A DNA stretch of 64,000 nt from an uncultured Pseudoruegeria sp. (GTDB lineage Bacteria; Pseudomonadota; Alphaproteobacteria; Rhodobacterales; Rhodobacteraceae), in assembly GCA_947498155.1 (NCBI GenBank), contig CANMJD010000001.1:310001-374000 (forward strand), read 5' to 3'. Positions 46,661 to 56,166 of this stretch are shown one piece after another. Both the position numbers and the translations under genes were made by a program. Under the pieces are notes generated by a model, which did not search any database, was not told the origin of the DNA, and saw only the letters and a list, made by a program, of their open reading frames with translations. Each line of letters starts with the position of its first letter. Positions within the stretch are counted from its first letter, which is position 1.

Positions 46661-47232
46661 TTAGGATATTTGGTATACATAAATAAATTTGTAAACTTAC
46701 CCGAAAACGACTTCCAAAGAACAAAGACTTTGAAGGCGTTTGCAAACTATATTTAGGGACCGCAACCATCAAAAATTTTGACGACGATTGGTTCGTGATT
46801 ACGGAACAAGTATTTTTGATTGCCTGTAAGGTATTTCCCCAAACGGAAGTGTTTCATTTGGGGCAGGCATTCCGGCGGTTATCACACGGGACGCCGCTGC
46901 ACATTGCGGGTTTCTTGAAACACGCCTCGCGGCACCAGAACCGAAATTAGGCGAAAATTGTTGTGCATCAGAGGCTTGAGCTCTAAATTTCTCTCGACAA
47001 AGCGGAAACAAAACGAGAAACGGTGAAACTCCGTAAATGTTGATAATAGGCTGACAGTTTTCTGGCAGGCTGGGACAAAAGCGGCCCAAACCGGACCTTC
47101 ACCTATCCTCGGCAATGGTGCGATGCGGCCCGTCATTGCGGACTTTCGCGGCAACTGCAAAATCAATCGCTAGGCGAATTCATAGTTCGCGAACAAAACT
47201 GTCCTCCAAATAAATCGAGTAGATGTCCGCTA
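46661..47232. other. Left end of the island, no supported gene
   Basis: About 570 bases. A minus-strand open frame of 94 residues at 46882-47166 has no start context, signal or domain I can name, so I do not call it. The region may hold decayed mobile sequence. Confidence 0.5.
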
Positions 47233-47676
47233 TCAGGATTTCTCATCCTTGATTACCCTTGTGTCCCGCTTGCCAGACGCCATCAGCCACAAAGCAAGCA
47301 GCGGAAAACCCACCAGCTCAAATGCCAGTGACGGGGCAATCGCTGCGCTAAATATGACCTCAGTGTCCATGCCGTTAAGTCGAAACAGACCCGCGATTGC
47401 GACCATAGCCGACAGAATAATCAAAGTTGAGCGAAACATGCGCATTGCAAAGCCGCCAATCATGAACGCAGCACCGACGCCAAACCAGACCCCACCAATG
47501 AACCGAATGTGGCTATCTTGAGCATGGAATGTTGCAGCATCTGTGATCGAAACAAAATCGCGCGTCGATTGCCATCCCAGCGTCATTATCCCGCCTAGGC
47601 CGACATTCAAACCTAGGAAGACGATTACAGCACCAACGATCACAACAACCGAGTTCAATAAGTTTGTCTTGTTCAT
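47233..47676 (-). CDS. DUF4345 domain-containing membrane protein
   Basis: Protein of 147 residues with four predicted membrane helices (LLNSVVVIVGAVIVFLGLNVGLGG, FIGGVWFGVGAAFMIGGFAMR, LIILSAMVAIAGLFRLNG, LAFELVGFPLLALWLM). The pattern, including HIRFIGGVWFGVGAAF, matches DUF4345. No function is known. It is divergent from a TetR regulator, and the 125 bases between them carry two operator-like palindromes, so it is probably that regulator's target. Confidence 0.83.
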   Translation of the reverse strand: MNKTNLLNSVVVIVGAVIVFLGLNVGLGGIMTLGWQSTRDFVSITDAATFHAQDSHIRFIGGVWFGVGAAFMIGGFAMRMFRSTLIILSAMVAIAGLFRLNGMDTEVIFSAAIAPSLAFELVGFPLLALWLMASGKRDTRVIKDEKS

Positions 47677-47716
47677 TTCACGTTTCCTAAATGCACGCCT
47701 GTGGGTCCATAATAAT

Positions 47717-47777
47717 TAGTACGCGTTCTATATTAATGTGACCTTGACAAGGCAAGCATTATTTGGGACGCGTTCTA
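47717..47777. promoter_or_regulatory. Pair of palindromic operator candidates for the TetR regulator
   Basis: TAGTACGCGTTCTA (47717-47730) is a near-perfect 14-bp palindrome around ACGCGT. A second copy TGGGACGCGTTCTA (47764-47777) keeps the core and right arm exactly. Their centres are 47 bases apart between the divergent DUF4345 and TetR genes, fitting autoregulation plus control of the partner. Confidence 0.68.
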
Positions 47778-47801
47778 AAATAAATTGAAGAGGGCCTAAC
47801 T

Positions 47802-48398
47802 ATGGCTAGAACCGCTGGCAGGCCGCCCCGCAGCAAGGCTGAAATTCTGGAGTTCCGATCAAAGATCGGGAAACACGCGCTTGAGATTTACCGAACGGAA
47901 GGCTTCGGGGCGGTTTCAATGCGCCGTTTGGCCAGAGAGGTCGGATGCGCGCCGATGACAATCTACGCTCATTTTGAGGGCAAGACCGATATTCTACGAT
48001 ACCTATGGGCAGACATCCTTGCGGACATGTCCAATGACATCGAGACAACGCTGAATTCGGTCGATGGTGCGCGAGAACGGCTGCAATCAGCTGCACAAAC
48101 CTTCCTCGCCTATTGGATTGACCACCCCGATCATTTTCGACTTGTATTTATGTCCAACGACGTGACGCGGGCGGATGTCAGTAAGTTCGTTATGGACGAA
48201 GACACCTTGGCCCACTTCCGGGTGTTTTCGGGTTTGATCAGAGAGGTTCATCCGGAAGGACATGACGTCAAAGTGAGTTCTGACACGCTCATATCTGGAT
48301 TGATCGGCATTGCTCTGTGTATGAACACCGTTGCTGATTACCCATGGTCCAACGCGACCTCGATGACCAACCAGTTACTATCAAGCATCACTGCGTAA
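47802..48398 (+). CDS. TetR/AcrR family transcriptional regulator
   Basis: Regulator of 198 residues. The N-terminal helix-turn-helix is typical: ALEIYRTEGFGAVSMRRLAREVGCAPMTIYAHFEGKTDILRYLW. The C-terminal ligand domain (about 130 residues) resembles the WHG/TetR_C_33 type. It is divergent from the DUF4345 gene with putative operators between. The ligand is unknown; it may also govern island catabolic genes, but no further copy of the operator was found near them by eye. Confidence 0.92.
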   Translation: MARTAGRPPRSKAEILEFRSKIGKHALEIYRTEGFGAVSMRRLAREVGCAPMTIYAHFEGKTDILRYLWADILADMSNDIETTLNSVDGARERLQSAAQTFLAYWIDHPDHFRLVFMSNDVTRADVSKFVMDEDTLAHFRVFSGLIREVHPEGHDVKVSSDTLISGLIGIALCMNTVADYPWSNATSMTNQLLSSITA

Positions 48399-48904
48399 AC
48401 CGTTTCGCAATTGAGGAAAAGCTGACGTTCGTGCATCTTGCAGCATCGGTGAGTGTGGACTCTTTTCAGTCGTTCTCTGCAAGTTATCCGAATGCCAGCT
48501 ATGGGCCGTTCTCGACGATCTACACGACGGGCGTAAACCGGACCTGCGCTGCAGCGCTTTCCACAGGCTGCCAACGCGCAAAAGCGGACTCTGCAAGTTC
48601 AAAGATGGCGGCCCATCATTTGATGTCCAGTCGCTGATTCGGGAAAGTTCGGTATCGGTCGGGTGGCTGGTGCTAAAATGCGTGAAGTAACCTCGAAAAA
48701 ATAGCGTTCATAACAAGGGTCCAAAACGGTCGCACTAGCATGACCACAATCCCTTGCTTCGATATGTCGAACATCAGATGGAAGTATATCGCCAACCTTC
48801 CACCACCAACCAGACAAAGCCAACGAAAGATTTGGGCCTAAATATTTTTGAATTCGAAGTTCTCTTGTCTTAACTTGCAAAAATGGAGATTAGGATTTTT
48901 AGTT
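48399..48904. other. Intergenic region upstream of the first amidohydrolase
   Basis: About 500 bases without a supported gene; the short open frames on either strand lack start context and recognisable domains. It should hold the promoter for the downstream amidohydrolase operon. I see no clear promoter. Confidence 0.5.
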
Positions 48905-50449
48905 ATGTTAAGAATTTGTGGAATACTGGGGCTCTCAATCGCACTTGCAAGTCCCTCAATTGCAAATGATGTCGCTATTTTGAATGGCAGGGTGATAGAT
49001 CCTGAAACCGGTCTGGATGCTGTCCGCAACGTCGCAATCGAAAGTGGCAAAATCACAGCAATTAGCGAGTTCGCGTTGACCGGTGAAACCGTGATAGACG
49101 CTTCGGGCCATGTCGTCTCTGCGGGCTTCATCGATCTGCACGCTCATGGGCAAAACATTGGCGACTATAGGATGCAAGCGATGCAGGGCGTGACTACCGC
49201 GCTCGAATTGGAGTCCGGGGTGTTGCCGATCAAGGACTGGTATGCCACTCAAGAGGAAAAGGGGTTGCCGATCAACTTTGGCGCTTCGGCAGCCTGGACC
49301 TTTGGGCGCATTGCGACGTTTACCAACACCGATCCGCTGGCCACGCCTGGCTATTTTCAGGACGTGCAGGGGCGAGATGACTGGAAACTCGACATAGCAA
49401 GCGCCGAGCAAACCGACCGCATTCTTGCGCTCGTCGAAGGAGGGTTGCGCGAGGGCGCCTTGGGAATCGGGATCAATGCCGGATACGCTCCAGGATATGG
49501 CCAGAAAGAGTATTTCGCGCTGGCAAAACTGGCGGGCAAGTACGGTGCGGCGACCTTTACCCATGTGCGCTATGCCAGCAATCTTGAGCCGCAGAGCTCA
49601 TTTGAGGCAGTGAAGGAGCTCATAGCAAACGCAGCACTCACCGGCACCCACATGCACATCTGTCACATCAACAGCACGTCTTTGTCCGACATTCACGCAA
49701 CTCTCGAACTGGTGAACGATGCCAAGGCGAAAGGTATCAATATTTCTGTGGGTGCCTACCCTTACGGAGCTGCAAACACAGTTGTGGGCGCGGCGATGTT
49801 CAGTGGCGAAAACTGGCGCGAAAGAATGTCGTCTACGGCAGAGAATTTTCAACTGGGTGCTGACCGCATGACCGAGGAAGAATTGGCAGATTATCAAGCC
49901 AACAAGCCCGGCACCTTCATCACATGGCATTTCCTTGACGAGGAAAACCCGACGGATCTCGCTCTGCTCGACGCGTCCATCACGCACCCCGAAATACTGA
50001 TCGAATCCGATTCAGTTTTCTGGTCCTACTTTGACGAAAACGGTGGGATATCCAATTACGAAGGGGATGCATGGCCCTTGCCTGACAACGTGTTCAGCCA
50101 CCCCAGATCGTCTGGCACCTTTGCAAAGATCTTGCGTGAATACGTGCGTGAACGCGGGTTGATGTCGCTGGAAGATGCAATTCGCAAGATGTCCCTAATG
50201 CCCGCGCAGACGCTGGAGGATTTCGTCCCGCAAATGCGCAACAAGGGGCGCATCCAGATCGGGATGGATGCCGATATCGTTGTATTTGATCCAGCAACCA
50301 TTACTGACAACGCGACGTTTGAGAATGCCAACCAACCGGCAACGGGGGTGCAGACGGTTATAGTGAACGGCGGCGTTGTCGTACGCGACGGAGAATTGGT
50401 TCTCGATGCCCCTCATGGCCGCCCGATCCGCCGTCCTCTCGCGGACTAG
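48905..50449 (+). CDS. Exported D-aminoacylase/D-glutamate-deacylase-like amidohydrolase (paralogue 1)
   Basis: Metal-dependent amidohydrolase of 514 residues from ATG MLRICGILGLSIALASPSIAND, which provides a signal peptide; the ORF-track start adds 19 residues before it. The composite domain opens with VAILNGRVIDPETGLDAVRNVAIESGKI. The TIM-barrel metal site follows: GFIDLHAHG (HxH), ATFTHVRYAS (His), HMHICHINS (His) and IESDS (Asp). In true D-aminoacylases the strand after HxH carries GNCG with a metal-bridging cysteine; here it is ALELESG. It shares the layout of two other island genes. The likely substrate class is N-acyl amino acids or similar amides in the periplasm, but this is uncertain. 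Confidence 0.87.
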   Translation: MLRICGILGLSIALASPSIANDVAILNGRVIDPETGLDAVRNVAIESGKITAISEFALTGETVIDASGHVVSAGFIDLHAHGQNIGDYRMQAMQGVTTALELESGVLPIKDWYATQEEKGLPINFGASAAWTFGRIATFTNTDPLATPGYFQDVQGRDDWKLDIASAEQTDRILALVEGGLREGALGIGINAGYAPGYGQKEYFALAKLAGKYGAATFTHVRYASNLEPQSSFEAVKELIANAALTGTHMHICHINSTSLSDIHATLELVNDAKAKGINISVGAYPYGAANTVVGAAMFSGENWRERMSSTAENFQLGADRMTEEELADYQANKPGTFITWHFLDEENPTDLALLDASITHPEILIESDSVFWSYFDENGGISNYEGDAWPLPDNVFSHPRSSGTFAKILREYVRERGLMSLEDAIRKMSLMPAQTLEDFVPQMRNKGRIQIGMDADIVVFDPATITDNATFENANQPATGVQTVIVNGGVVVRDGELVLDAPHGRPIRRPLAD

Positions 50450-50493
50450 GCATCACCAGAAGCATTTAAGTAATTGGTTTTAAGGAGAAGATT

Positions 50494-52119
50494 ATGAAGC
50501 AAAGCCCTGCTTTCGCCCTTGCATTGTCAGTTCTGGCACTGAGTACATTTTCTGCCCAGTCGCAGGAGTTCGATATTGTCATCAGCAACGGTCGGGTGAT
50601 GGACCCCGAAACCCTCTATGATGGCGTTGCGAATGTCGGCATCAAGGAGGGTCGGATTGCAAAGATCTCCAGGCAGCCTCTTTCCGGCACATCCGAGATC
50701 GACGCGACTGGTCATGTCGTGGCGCCTGGCTTCATCGATACGCATTTCCATTGGCAGGCGCCGCTCGGCTATGCGCTTGGCCTGCGCGATGGGCTGACCA
50801 GCAGCATGGACATTGAGGAAGGCTGTGCCGGAACTGTCATCGCCAAGTGGTACGACTTGCGCAAGGATGTCACCCAAGCCAACTATGGCTGTGCTTCAAG
50901 CCACGAACAGGCGCGTGCCATGGCCATTGACGGGTTCGACAATGAGGACGTCTTGGTGATGGGGCCAGCGGCCGCCTTAGAGACGCGAAAAGACTCGGGC
51001 TGGAGCCTTGGGAAGGCGGATTTCGACAGCGGAAACGAGATTTTGCGGATCATCGACAAGGGCTTGCAGGATGGTGCTCTGGGCATCGGCAGCACGGTTG
51101 GGTATATGCGGGATGGGGTCACCACCCGCGAAATGTTTGAAGTGCAAAAGGTTGGCGCGCGATACGGTCGACACACGGCCGTTCATACCCGCTTCACGCC
51201 AGACGATTCAGTCCACGAGAACCTGGGAGCGCAGGAGATCATCGCCAATGCGCTCGCTCTGGGTGCACCGGCCACAATTAACCACTACAACAATCCCGGT
51301 TGGCGTCTGGCCCATGAGATCATCCAACGACTTCAGAAACAGGGTCACAACATCTGGGGTGAAATCTATCCCTATGCTGCCGGCTCGACGGCTTTGAACG
51401 CTGTGTTTATTCAGCCAGAGAATTGGGTGGATCGTCTTGGCCATCGGTTCGAAGACACATTGCAAGATCCAATCACAGGTGATTTCTACACCGAGAAATC
51501 CTACACTGAGGGCGTGGCGAGCGACCCCACAAAAGAAATTCTCCTGTGGAAAATGCCGGCGGAGGACTCGGTAAAATGGCTGACGCTGAAAGGCACGACC
51601 ATGGCGAGTGACGCCATGTTTGCCGAACCGCTCTTCGGACCATGGGACACCCCATTCGAGCAGCTCAGCAATACCCATCCGCGTGCCGCGGGAGCTCGGA
51701 GTATCTCTCTGCGTCTGGGTCGTGAGAATGACATCCCGCTCATGCAACTGCTATCCATCCTGAGTTACAATGCAGCAAAGCACTTGGGAGACACTGGTCT
51801 CAAGGCCATGCAGGAACGCGGCCGCATGCAAGAGGGCATGATCGCAGACATCGTAGTCTTTGATCCCGAAACGGTGACCGACAACGCCACCTATGAACGG
51901 GGCGTGATCCCGTCGACGGGCTTCAAGGCTGTAATCGTGCATGGCACGGTCACAGTGCGGGACGACGAATTGCTCGAAGTTTTCGCGGGTCAGCCAATCC
52001 GCTTCGATCCTGAAGCCAAACCACGGTTTGAGCCGGTTTCAGAGGAAGCCTGGAACCTCGATTTTTCCACCGGCATGCCAGATGTTGCGCCCGGCATTCC
52101 GCCTAAGGGTGGGAACTGA
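50494..52119 (+). CDS. Exported D-aminoacylase-like amidohydrolase (paralogue 2)
   Basis: Second island paralogue, 541 residues, with signal peptide MKQSPAFALALSVLALSTFSAQSQ. The N-terminal composite domain [30 protein letters not shown] is nearly colinear with its neighbours. Metal-site segments are GFIDTHFHW (HxH), AVHTRFTPDD (His), ATINHYNNPG (His) and MASDAM (Asp). The cysteine motif is replaced by MDIEEG. The C-terminal region reads [27 protein letters not shown], the usual amidohydrolase closing motif. It follows paralogue 1 by 44 bases with AAGGAGA before its ATG, so both are on one transcript with the DUF3299 gene. Confidence 0.88.
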   Translation: MKQSPAFALALSVLALSTFSAQSQEFDIVISNGRVMDPETLYDGVANVGIKEGRIAKISRQPLSGTSEIDATGHVVAPGFIDTHFHWQAPLGYALGLRDGLTSSMDIEEGCAGTVIAKWYDLRKDVTQANYGCASSHEQARAMAIDGFDNEDVLVMGPAAALETRKDSGWSLGKADFDSGNEILRIIDKGLQDGALGIGSTVGYMRDGVTTREMFEVQKVGARYGRHTAVHTRFTPDDSVHENLGAQEIIANALALGAPATINHYNNPGWRLAHEIIQRLQKQGHNIWGEIYPYAAGSTALNAVFIQPENWVDRLGHRFEDTLQDPITGDFYTEKSYTEGVASDPTKEILLWKMPAEDSVKWLTLKGTTMASDAMFAEPLFGPWDTPFEQLSNTHPRAAGARSISLRLGRENDIPLMQLLSILSYNAAKHLGDTGLKAMQERGRMQEGMIADIVVFDPETVTDNATYERGVIPSTGFKAVIVHGTVTVRDDELLEVFAGQPIRFDPEAKPRFEPVSEEAWNLDFSTGMPDVAPGIPPKGGN

Positions 52120-52125
52120 CCTGAA

Positions 52126-52887
52126 ATGTTTGGAAAAAACTGGATGCACTATCCCGTTGCTGCCTTTGCGGTTGTGATCATGAGCTCACAGGCCATGGCC
52201 GAACCGCAGGGCATCAGTTTTTCAGAGCTGCGGGATCCTGCAGCTCTGATATACGAAGACCCGTTCCAGGACATGGGCCTCCAAATGCTGGAGGAGCTTC
52301 GGACTGTCGTCAGGCTTGAGGCTAGGTTTGAGCAAGGCGACATTCCGGAAGACGCGCAAGAACGCCTAATGACCAGCCTTGAAGATGCCCGAAAACGGCT
52401 TCGGGACAATGGACATGATATCGAAGCTCTTTTGACGCAGCGTTGGACAGTTGCAGAAAACCGTAAGCGTGCCACCACCGCGACGAACCCCGAGCTTGAG
52501 AATGCGTACGTCAGAATGAATGGCTTTCTTATTCCGGCGGGATCCAATGACGCAGGGTTCCCGATTGCATATCTCGTTCCAGAAATTGGCATGTGCAGCC
52601 ATAAACCCGCGCCTCCTCCGAACCAACTTGTCCGTGTCCTGCTTAAAGAACTGTCTCCAGTCAACACACCCTACGTTATGGTACAGGTTTCCGGGACTCT
52701 TCGGGCGCACCCCAGCGATGAGACCATCTTTATCTCAGATGGAGAAACCCGAATGCACAGTATGTGGCAACTCAATGCAAAGGATGTTGTTGCGGCCACC
52801 GGATTTGCGAACAGGGTTACTCTTGATGGATGGCAGGAGCTTTTGCAGACGAAAACACTCGCACGGACGTCACCAGACGCAGACTGA
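52126..52887 (+). CDS. DUF3299 domain-containing exported protein
   Basis: Protein of 253 residues starting seven bases after paralogue 2. The signal peptide is MFGKNWMHYPVAAFAVVIMSSQAMA. The C-terminal half matches DUF3299: NGFLIPAGSNDAGFPIAYLVPEIGMCSHKPAPPPNQLVRV, here quoted in parts of the family pattern with a conserved GxCxHxPxPPPNQ segment. The cysteine and histidine there suggest a metal or haem role, but none is established. The middle region is a predicted helical hairpin. Operon position suggests it supports the amidohydrolase pathway. Confidence 0.82.
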   Translation: MFGKNWMHYPVAAFAVVIMSSQAMAEPQGISFSELRDPAALIYEDPFQDMGLQMLEELRTVVRLEARFEQGDIPEDAQERLMTSLEDARKRLRDNGHDIEALLTQRWTVAENRKRATTATNPELENAYVRMNGFLIPAGSNDAGFPIAYLVPEIGMCSHKPAPPPNQLVRVLLKELSPVNTPYVMVQVSGTLRAHPSDETIFISDGETRMHSMWQLNAKDVVAATGFANRVTLDGWQELLQTKTLARTSPDAD

Positions 52888-53033
52888 AATCAGGAGAAGC
52901 AGCCGTCTTAATATGGGCAAGGTGTCAGACGGCAGCGTGAAACAGCGATGCGCATAAACTAGCTCCCCGACTTTAATCCGAGGAGCATGCTTGCGTGTGG
53001 TTTTCAGTAGGGTCCCTTTTTACCAAAAGCGAT

Positions 53034-53074
53034 CTGTTCACGCCGTGGTGGGTTCCTTACCACGGCGTGAACAG
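53034..53074. terminator. Perfect 16-bp inverted repeat between convergent operons
   Basis: CTGTTCACGCCGTGGT and its exact reverse complement flank a nine-base loop. It lies between two convergent genes (stops at 52887 and 53099). No T run follows on either strand, so it may be a factor-assisted bidirectional terminator or transcript-protecting hairpin rather than a classic terminator. Confidence 0.6.
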
Positions 53075-53098
53075 AGTCAAGATAACTGACGTTAAACG

Positions 53099-54790
53099 TT
53101 ATTCTGACGCGCTAGAGTCAGCCTCTGCCGGGCTGTCCGCGCCGGATTGGTCGACGGTGAAGGGTTTGATCGCGAAATTCTCCAACCACTCCTTAACAAC
53201 GATAGGCTCAAATCGGCCGCGATCTTCTACTGGAAAGCGGATGGGTTGGCCGGCCCATACTTTTCGGAACGCTCCATCCTTGACCACCAGTTGACCGTTG
53301 ACGATGACGTAGGGAATACCTGTTGTCGGATTACCCTGTTCACCAGCTTTGTAAGTAGCATTGTCACGAACGCGCTCTGGATCGAATATGGTGATATCAG
53401 CCACCATCCCTTCCTGCATACGACCACGCACCTTCATGTCTTGGAGACCTGTATCGCCTAGGTGTTTCGCCGGCCAATACGACATTTGCGCAATGGTAAA
53501 CATGAGCGGAACACCTTGTTCGCGCCCAAGCCGAAACACCGTTCCGCGGGTGCCAGCCGTTCTTGGGTGCCCCTGATACTCAGACGGATCAAGATCCCAA
53601 CTATCGAGACCTTTGCCAGAGTAGATCGAGTCAGAGGCGACAATCATGTGCGGCATCCGCAGCCAATAGGGCAGCCATATTTCGCGGGAGGGGCTGAAGA
53701 CCACCACAAGGCGGCTTGGGTCAGAATCCCGCGTTGACTCATATTCCGCCTGCGTAAGGAACTTGTCGGCGATGGGATCGTACATCGAGTCTTCGTACGG
53801 AACGCCGAAGGTTGCGTAGACTTCGGGCTTGAAGAAGTCGGAGGAAATTGACGTCGAAGCTGCGGTGTACGGATAGTACTCTGACCAAACATTGTACCCT
53901 TGGGCTCTGGCGGCTTGCAGCTTTTCCTCGTTCTCCCACCAGCCATAATCATTATTGTGCAACAGGCTTACAGGTGCATCAAGCGCCATCGCGTTGGCCA
54001 GAATTTCATCAAAGCCCAAAGGCGCTTCAGGTGTCACAGGACTACCGTGGAAACGAACATGCGCCCCAAGGTAACGGCCGTAGATTCCACCAATCTCTTG
54101 CGTCTTGAACATCTCGTAGGTTGTAAGGCCATTGGCCATATAGCCCACAGTAGAAGAAATATTGAGTGCGCCTTGACGAAGCTCTTCATCGATAAGAGAC
54201 AAAACCTGATTCAACTGATCCAGATCGCTGCGTCCGTCCTGCCAACCGCAGAACCCGTCCGAACAGGCCTCTGCCCGAAGACCGCCCAGTATAAGCGGCG
54301 CATCATACCAGCCGTCAATCTCGACTTCTGGGTCGTGCACCCGCAATCGAGCGCCTTCTTGGCTAACACCAGTGCCATAGTTCAATGGCCACGCGCCTTC
54401 TTTGGCGCTGTACCATTCGCCAACGTTTATGGCCCCGATCTCAAGGTCCATACCGGTCGTAACGCCGTCCAAAGCAGCCAACTTCAACGACAGACCGTCT
54501 AGTGCATGAAAATGGAAATCGATGAATCCTGGCGACACGACATGCCCTTGCGCAAAGATCGTCTCGCTACCGGTAATCTCGTCCGCCGTGATCGTCTGGA
54601 TGATGCCATCCGTGATACCCACATTAAGGACGGCGTCCAACATCGTTTCAGGGTCCATGACGCGACCATTGAGGATTACTAAGTCATAATCCTGCGCAAA
54701 AACCGGTTGGCCGAAAACCAATCCGGCCGTTAGGGCCAACGCGGAATACGCCGTGAATTTACCTCTGATTTTCTTGATGGGAATTGACAT
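53099..54790 (-). CDS. Exported D-aminoacylase-like amidohydrolase (paralogue 3)
   Basis: Third paralogue, 563 residues, from [26 protein letters not shown] with AGGAGAG upstream; it has a signal peptide cleaved near VFAQD. The composite domain [29 protein letters not shown] aligns with paralogues 1 and 2. Metal-site segments are GFIDFHFHA (HxH), LGAHVRFHG (His), SLLHNNDYG (His) and IVASDS (Asp); the cysteine position reads MDLEIG. It is closest to paralogue 2 (shared HxNN segment and [25 protein letters not shown]). The end is an acidic tail ([13 protein letters not shown]). It is the last gene of a five-gene minus-strand operon. Confidence 0.88.
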   Translation of the reverse strand: MSIPIKKIRGKFTAYSALALTAGLVFGQPVFAQDYDLVILNGRVMDPETMLDAVLNVGITDGIIQTITADEITGSETIFAQGHVVSPGFIDFHFHALDGLSLKLAALDGVTTGMDLEIGAINVGEWYSAKEGAWPLNYGTGVSQEGARLRVHDPEVEIDGWYDAPLILGGLRAEACSDGFCGWQDGRSDLDQLNQVLSLIDEELRQGALNISSTVGYMANGLTTYEMFKTQEIGGIYGRYLGAHVRFHGSPVTPEAPLGFDEILANAMALDAPVSLLHNNDYGWWENEEKLQAARAQGYNVWSEYYPYTAASTSISSDFFKPEVYATFGVPYEDSMYDPIADKFLTQAEYESTRDSDPSRLVVVFSPSREIWLPYWLRMPHMIVASDSIYSGKGLDSWDLDPSEYQGHPRTAGTRGTVFRLGREQGVPLMFTIAQMSYWPAKHLGDTGLQDMKVRGRMQEGMVADITIFDPERVRDNATYKAGEQGNPTTGIPYVIVNGQLVVKDGAFRKVWAGQPIRFPVEDRGRFEPIVVKEWLENFAIKPFTVDQSGADSPAEADSSASE

Positions 54791-54822
54791 CCAAAAACTC
54801 TCCTTTTTGCCTAAAGTCATGG

Positions 54823-55188
54823 TTATTCAAGTGCAAGCGGGTCATAGGATCCGCGTTTCGGCGTGTTCGTACGTGAAAAATTTAGGGCAACGGACCGGCT
54901 TTCAAAGCGCTGATGCGTGCCACAGAACACTTGAGAGATGCTTGCGCCGTTGCTACTGGGTGCCCCGCCTTTTCCCAGCGTCGCGCCAATCGTGCTAAGG
55001 TCGAGCGCAGCCGAGCGCACAAGATCATCAAAAGCAGTGGTGCCTGTCCCCGAGTTGATATTCTCGGCCTCCGTTTCTAGGGAAGTGTTGGAAATCAGAC
55101 CATTCAGATCGATTGCGTTAATGGTCTCTGCGCCGGATAGCGTTGCAGACGCGGAAAATATCGTCGCAGTTAGTATGTGCCGTAACAT
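54823..55188 (-). CDS. Small exported protein of unknown function
   Basis: Protein of 121 residues starting [20 protein letters not shown], a likely signal peptide; the ORF-track start adds nine residues. The mature part has a helical segment with [24 protein letters not shown], one cysteine (VFCGTHQRF) and a polar C-terminus. I recognise no family. It lies between the outer-membrane barrel gene and amidohydrolase paralogue 3 with gaps of 67 and 32 bases, so it is probably co-expressed. Confidence 0.62.
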   Translation of the reverse strand: MLRHILTATIFSASATLSGAETINAIDLNGLISNTSLETEAENINSGTGTTAFDDLVRSAALDLSTIGATLGKGGAPSSNGASISQVFCGTHQRFESRSVALNFSRTNTPKRGSYDPLALE

Positions 55189-55255
55189 AGTGTTTCCAGT
55201 ACTAGTTCTAGTCAAATTCTTGATTGGTTCAATGTCGCGCCAATTGCGAAAAGCC

Positions 55256-56122
55256 TCAAAAGTTCAAAACTTTGAAGCCGACTTCAAACGACCAGTCGAT
55301 CGGAGCGTCCTTGCCAATTCCTACGCCGGGCTTGATAAAAACTTGGCTGTCTCCGCCAAAAAGCTTACCCGTTAACATTCCGAAGGTGACCTGCAGGCTG
55401 CCAAACGTTTCGTCGCGTTCCCAGTCATGGACAATGGCAGGGTCAAAGGTCATGAATAGTTTCGGATTGGACAGCTTGGGCACGTAGTAGAAATCCAACG
55501 TAGTTGTGTTGAGTTTGTTTCCAGCACTATTGCCGCCCTCCAAACCAAAGGTCTGCACCCAAGCCGGAGCAAAAATTGAGCCATTGTCGAGGAACATCGC
55601 ATAAAATAGCGAAGTCTCGAGCGCCATTTGACCATAGCCGGCATCATTGCTTGCCGTGTCAAAAAACAGCTCTGCGGTGTAGGCGGCACCCGCCTTTGGA
55701 GTCAGGTGGAAGACATTGAGAAACGTCAGGCTGACGTCCCCGTATGTAGTATCTTGAAACAGGTTCGAGTTTGGACGGAGGTTCGGGTTGTCCGCAAACG
55801 GAACAGTAAGCTTCAATGCCTTGGAGCCATCCCCGATCGGGCGTTGGTAGAAAAACTCCAGTAGTCCGTTGTTCAAGCTCGGGTTTATTTTATTATACGA
55901 ATATTGCAGACCCATCTGTGTGGTCAACTTGGTGGGGTTAGTCCCATTTTCGGCATCTGCCGTGTCGCCAAGTTGTCGTTGAATGTTATCAAGATTTGCA
56001 CCGTCCTGAGCCGACGTCGGCACCGAAAGAAACAGGGTGACCGCAAATACTGTTGATGCGACAAATGTAAAGCTTTTGGAGAATGCTATGACACCGCTGA
56101 GTTGTCTCTGTTTCCCAGTCAT
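55256..56122 (-). CDS. Outer-membrane beta-barrel protein, transporter-like
   Basis: Protein of 288 residues. I start it at MTGKQRQLSGVIAF because GAGGAAAG lies five bases upstream; an ATG eight codons earlier is possible. The signal peptide ends near PTSAQDG. The mature chain consists of alternating amphipathic strands (LEFFYQRPIGDGSKALKLTVPF, YGDVSLTFLNVFHLTPKAGAAYTAELFFD) and ends in an aromatic residue (WSFEVGFKVLNF), the outer-membrane insertion signal. It resembles the phenol-degradation/transporter barrel group seen beside catabolic genes. The specific ligand is unknown. Confidence 0.72.
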   Translation of the reverse strand: MTGKQRQLSGVIAFSKSFTFVASTVFAVTLFLSVPTSAQDGANLDNIQRQLGDTADAENGTNPTKLTTQMGLQYSYNKINPSLNNGLLEFFYQRPIGDGSKALKLTVPFADNPNLRPNSNLFQDTTYGDVSLTFLNVFHLTPKAGAAYTAELFFDTASNDAGYGQMALETSLFYAMFLDNGSIFAPAWVQTFGLEGGNSAGNKLNTTTLDFYYVPKLSNPKLFMTFDPAIVHDWERDETFGSLQVTFGMLTGKLFGGDSQVFIKPGVGIGKDAPIDWSFEVGFKVLNF

Positions 56123-56166
56123 ATTCTTTCCTCGAGGATTAACCATCTTCAGGACTCCGCACTGCT

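Noticed and set aside
46882-47166. 94-residue minus-strand ORF at the island left end
   Set aside because: No ribosome site, signal or family recognised; cysteine- and phenylalanine-rich text looks like non-coding or decayed sequence.
48344-48880. Overlapping ORFs between TetR gene and amidohydrolase 1
   Set aside because: Composition is not protein-like, no conserved motif and no start signal; treated as intergenic.
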